Assembly: GCF_039634785.1 (NCBI RefSeq) | Contig: NZ_JBBIAB010000009.1 | Location: 155,228-219,227 of the forward strand | Reading direction: 5' to 3' | Length of the DNA stretch: 64,000 bases | DNA from: Tistrella mobilis | GTDB taxonomy: Bacteria > Pseudomonadota > Alphaproteobacteria > Tistrellales > Tistrellaceae | Shown: in pieces, positions 63,747 through 64,000 of the stretch | Layout: every line of letters starts with the position of its first letter | Position numbering within the stretch: position 1 is the first letter of the stretch | Position numbers and translations under genes: made by a program | The notes under the pieces: model-generated | The model's input: the letters and a program-made list of their open reading frames with translations, nothing else | What the model was told of the DNA's origin: nothing | Databases searched by the model: none

Positions 63747-64000
63747 CACACCGACGGGCACCGCGGACGACGCGGCGCCGGGCGGGGCTGAAAAGCCAGA
63801 GAATACAGCCTCTTAAACGAGGCAGGCCCTTAAGAAGGGCAGGCGCCCGAGGGTGCCGCGGGGCGGGAACGCTTCGTCTGGATCTTTGACATTGTGAAAC
63901 GGATCGGAAGGGATGCGAGGGCGGCGGTCGTCGATCTTAGGACTTTAAGAACGACTGACCGATGAGCGCCTTGGCATCTCGATATGACCTTGTGCCTAGA
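63747..64000 (+). other. rRNA operon leader with boxA (16S begins beyond the window)
   Basis: Transcribed leader of an rRNA operon. A boxA-like antitermination element is at 63883-63891 (TCTTTGACA within gatctttgacattgtgaa), and the region afterwards (ttaggactttaagaacgactgacc) has the look of pre-16S leader. The 16S 5' consensus agagtttgatcctggctcag is not reached by base 64000. Confidence 0.75.

Overview
This is a GC-rich chromosomal window from an alphaproteobacterium. The combination of a CobS/CobT-BolA-J-domain cluster, DUF4167, DUF1178, DUF2889, aroK-aroB beside xerD, lysC-ptsP-prfA-prmC and malyl-CoA lyase points to the Rhodospirillales or relatives. A Tistrella-like genus is my best guess, from gene order and protein style only. 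No insertion sequence, phage, tRNA or CRISPR array is visible. Most of the window is housekeeping chromosome with a few transport and regulatory cassettes between conserved blocks. LAYOUT, left part. 1-1.1 kb holds the end of a cyanate-type ABC ATPase and cyanase. 1.2-7.9 kb holds a TetR regulator followed by a complete branched-chain amino acid or amide type ABC importer (binding protein, two permeases, two ATPases) and an amidohydrolase, ending at a strong hairpin. 8.0-14.2 kb holds cobS-cobT, a J-domain protein with an N-terminal Cys cluster, an XRE regulator, BolA, a ribbon-helix-helix protein and DUF2889, with two exact TTAA-N7-TTAA (CtrA-type) boxes. 14.3-18.5 kb is a minus-strand aroK-aroB-CNNM/CBS-AEC transporter operon. 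18.8-21.9 kb is a plus-strand series of a tiny membrane protein, a protein with 37 consecutive prolines, and xerD. 21.9-23.8 kb is an IclR regulator divergent from malyl-CoA lyase with overlapping IclR-type operators. 24-31.8 kb holds accA-chaN, secA, a parvulin, argJ and a mutT-type Nudix gene. LAYOUT, right part. 31.8-34.9 kb holds an NDUFAF5-like methyltransferase, comF, a glutaredoxin and a Nit1-type amidase. 34.9-38.3 kb (lrgA-lrgB, LysR, MFS) and 38.9-45.4 kb (a complete tripartite tricarboxylate transporter with its TctD/TctE two-component system and an extra binding protein) look like accessory cassettes set among the conserved genes nit, DUF1178, ubiG and lysC. 46.4-57.5 kb is a plus-strand housekeeping run: lysC, ptsP, rodZ-like, ispG, hisS, prfA, prmC, DUF4167. 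57.6-62.8 kb holds a MOSC protein, clpB and an M23 endopeptidase. The window ends in an rRNA operon promoter (TTGACA-N17-TATAAA) and leader with a boxA; the 16S gene itself lies beyond the right edge. HOW IT WORKS TOGETHER. Nutrient capture (cyanate, amides or amino acids, tricarboxylates) feeds central metabolism that includes ethylmalonyl-CoA-type C2 assimilation through malyl-CoA lyase. The rest is cell envelope, secretion, translation and cofactor machinery. The most interesting points are the BolA/J-domain/CobST module with CtrA boxes, the IclR operator pair, the glutaredoxin-Nit1 coupling, the TctDE three-gene sensory unit, the palindrome filling a LysR promoter, and several recent-looking tandem repeats.
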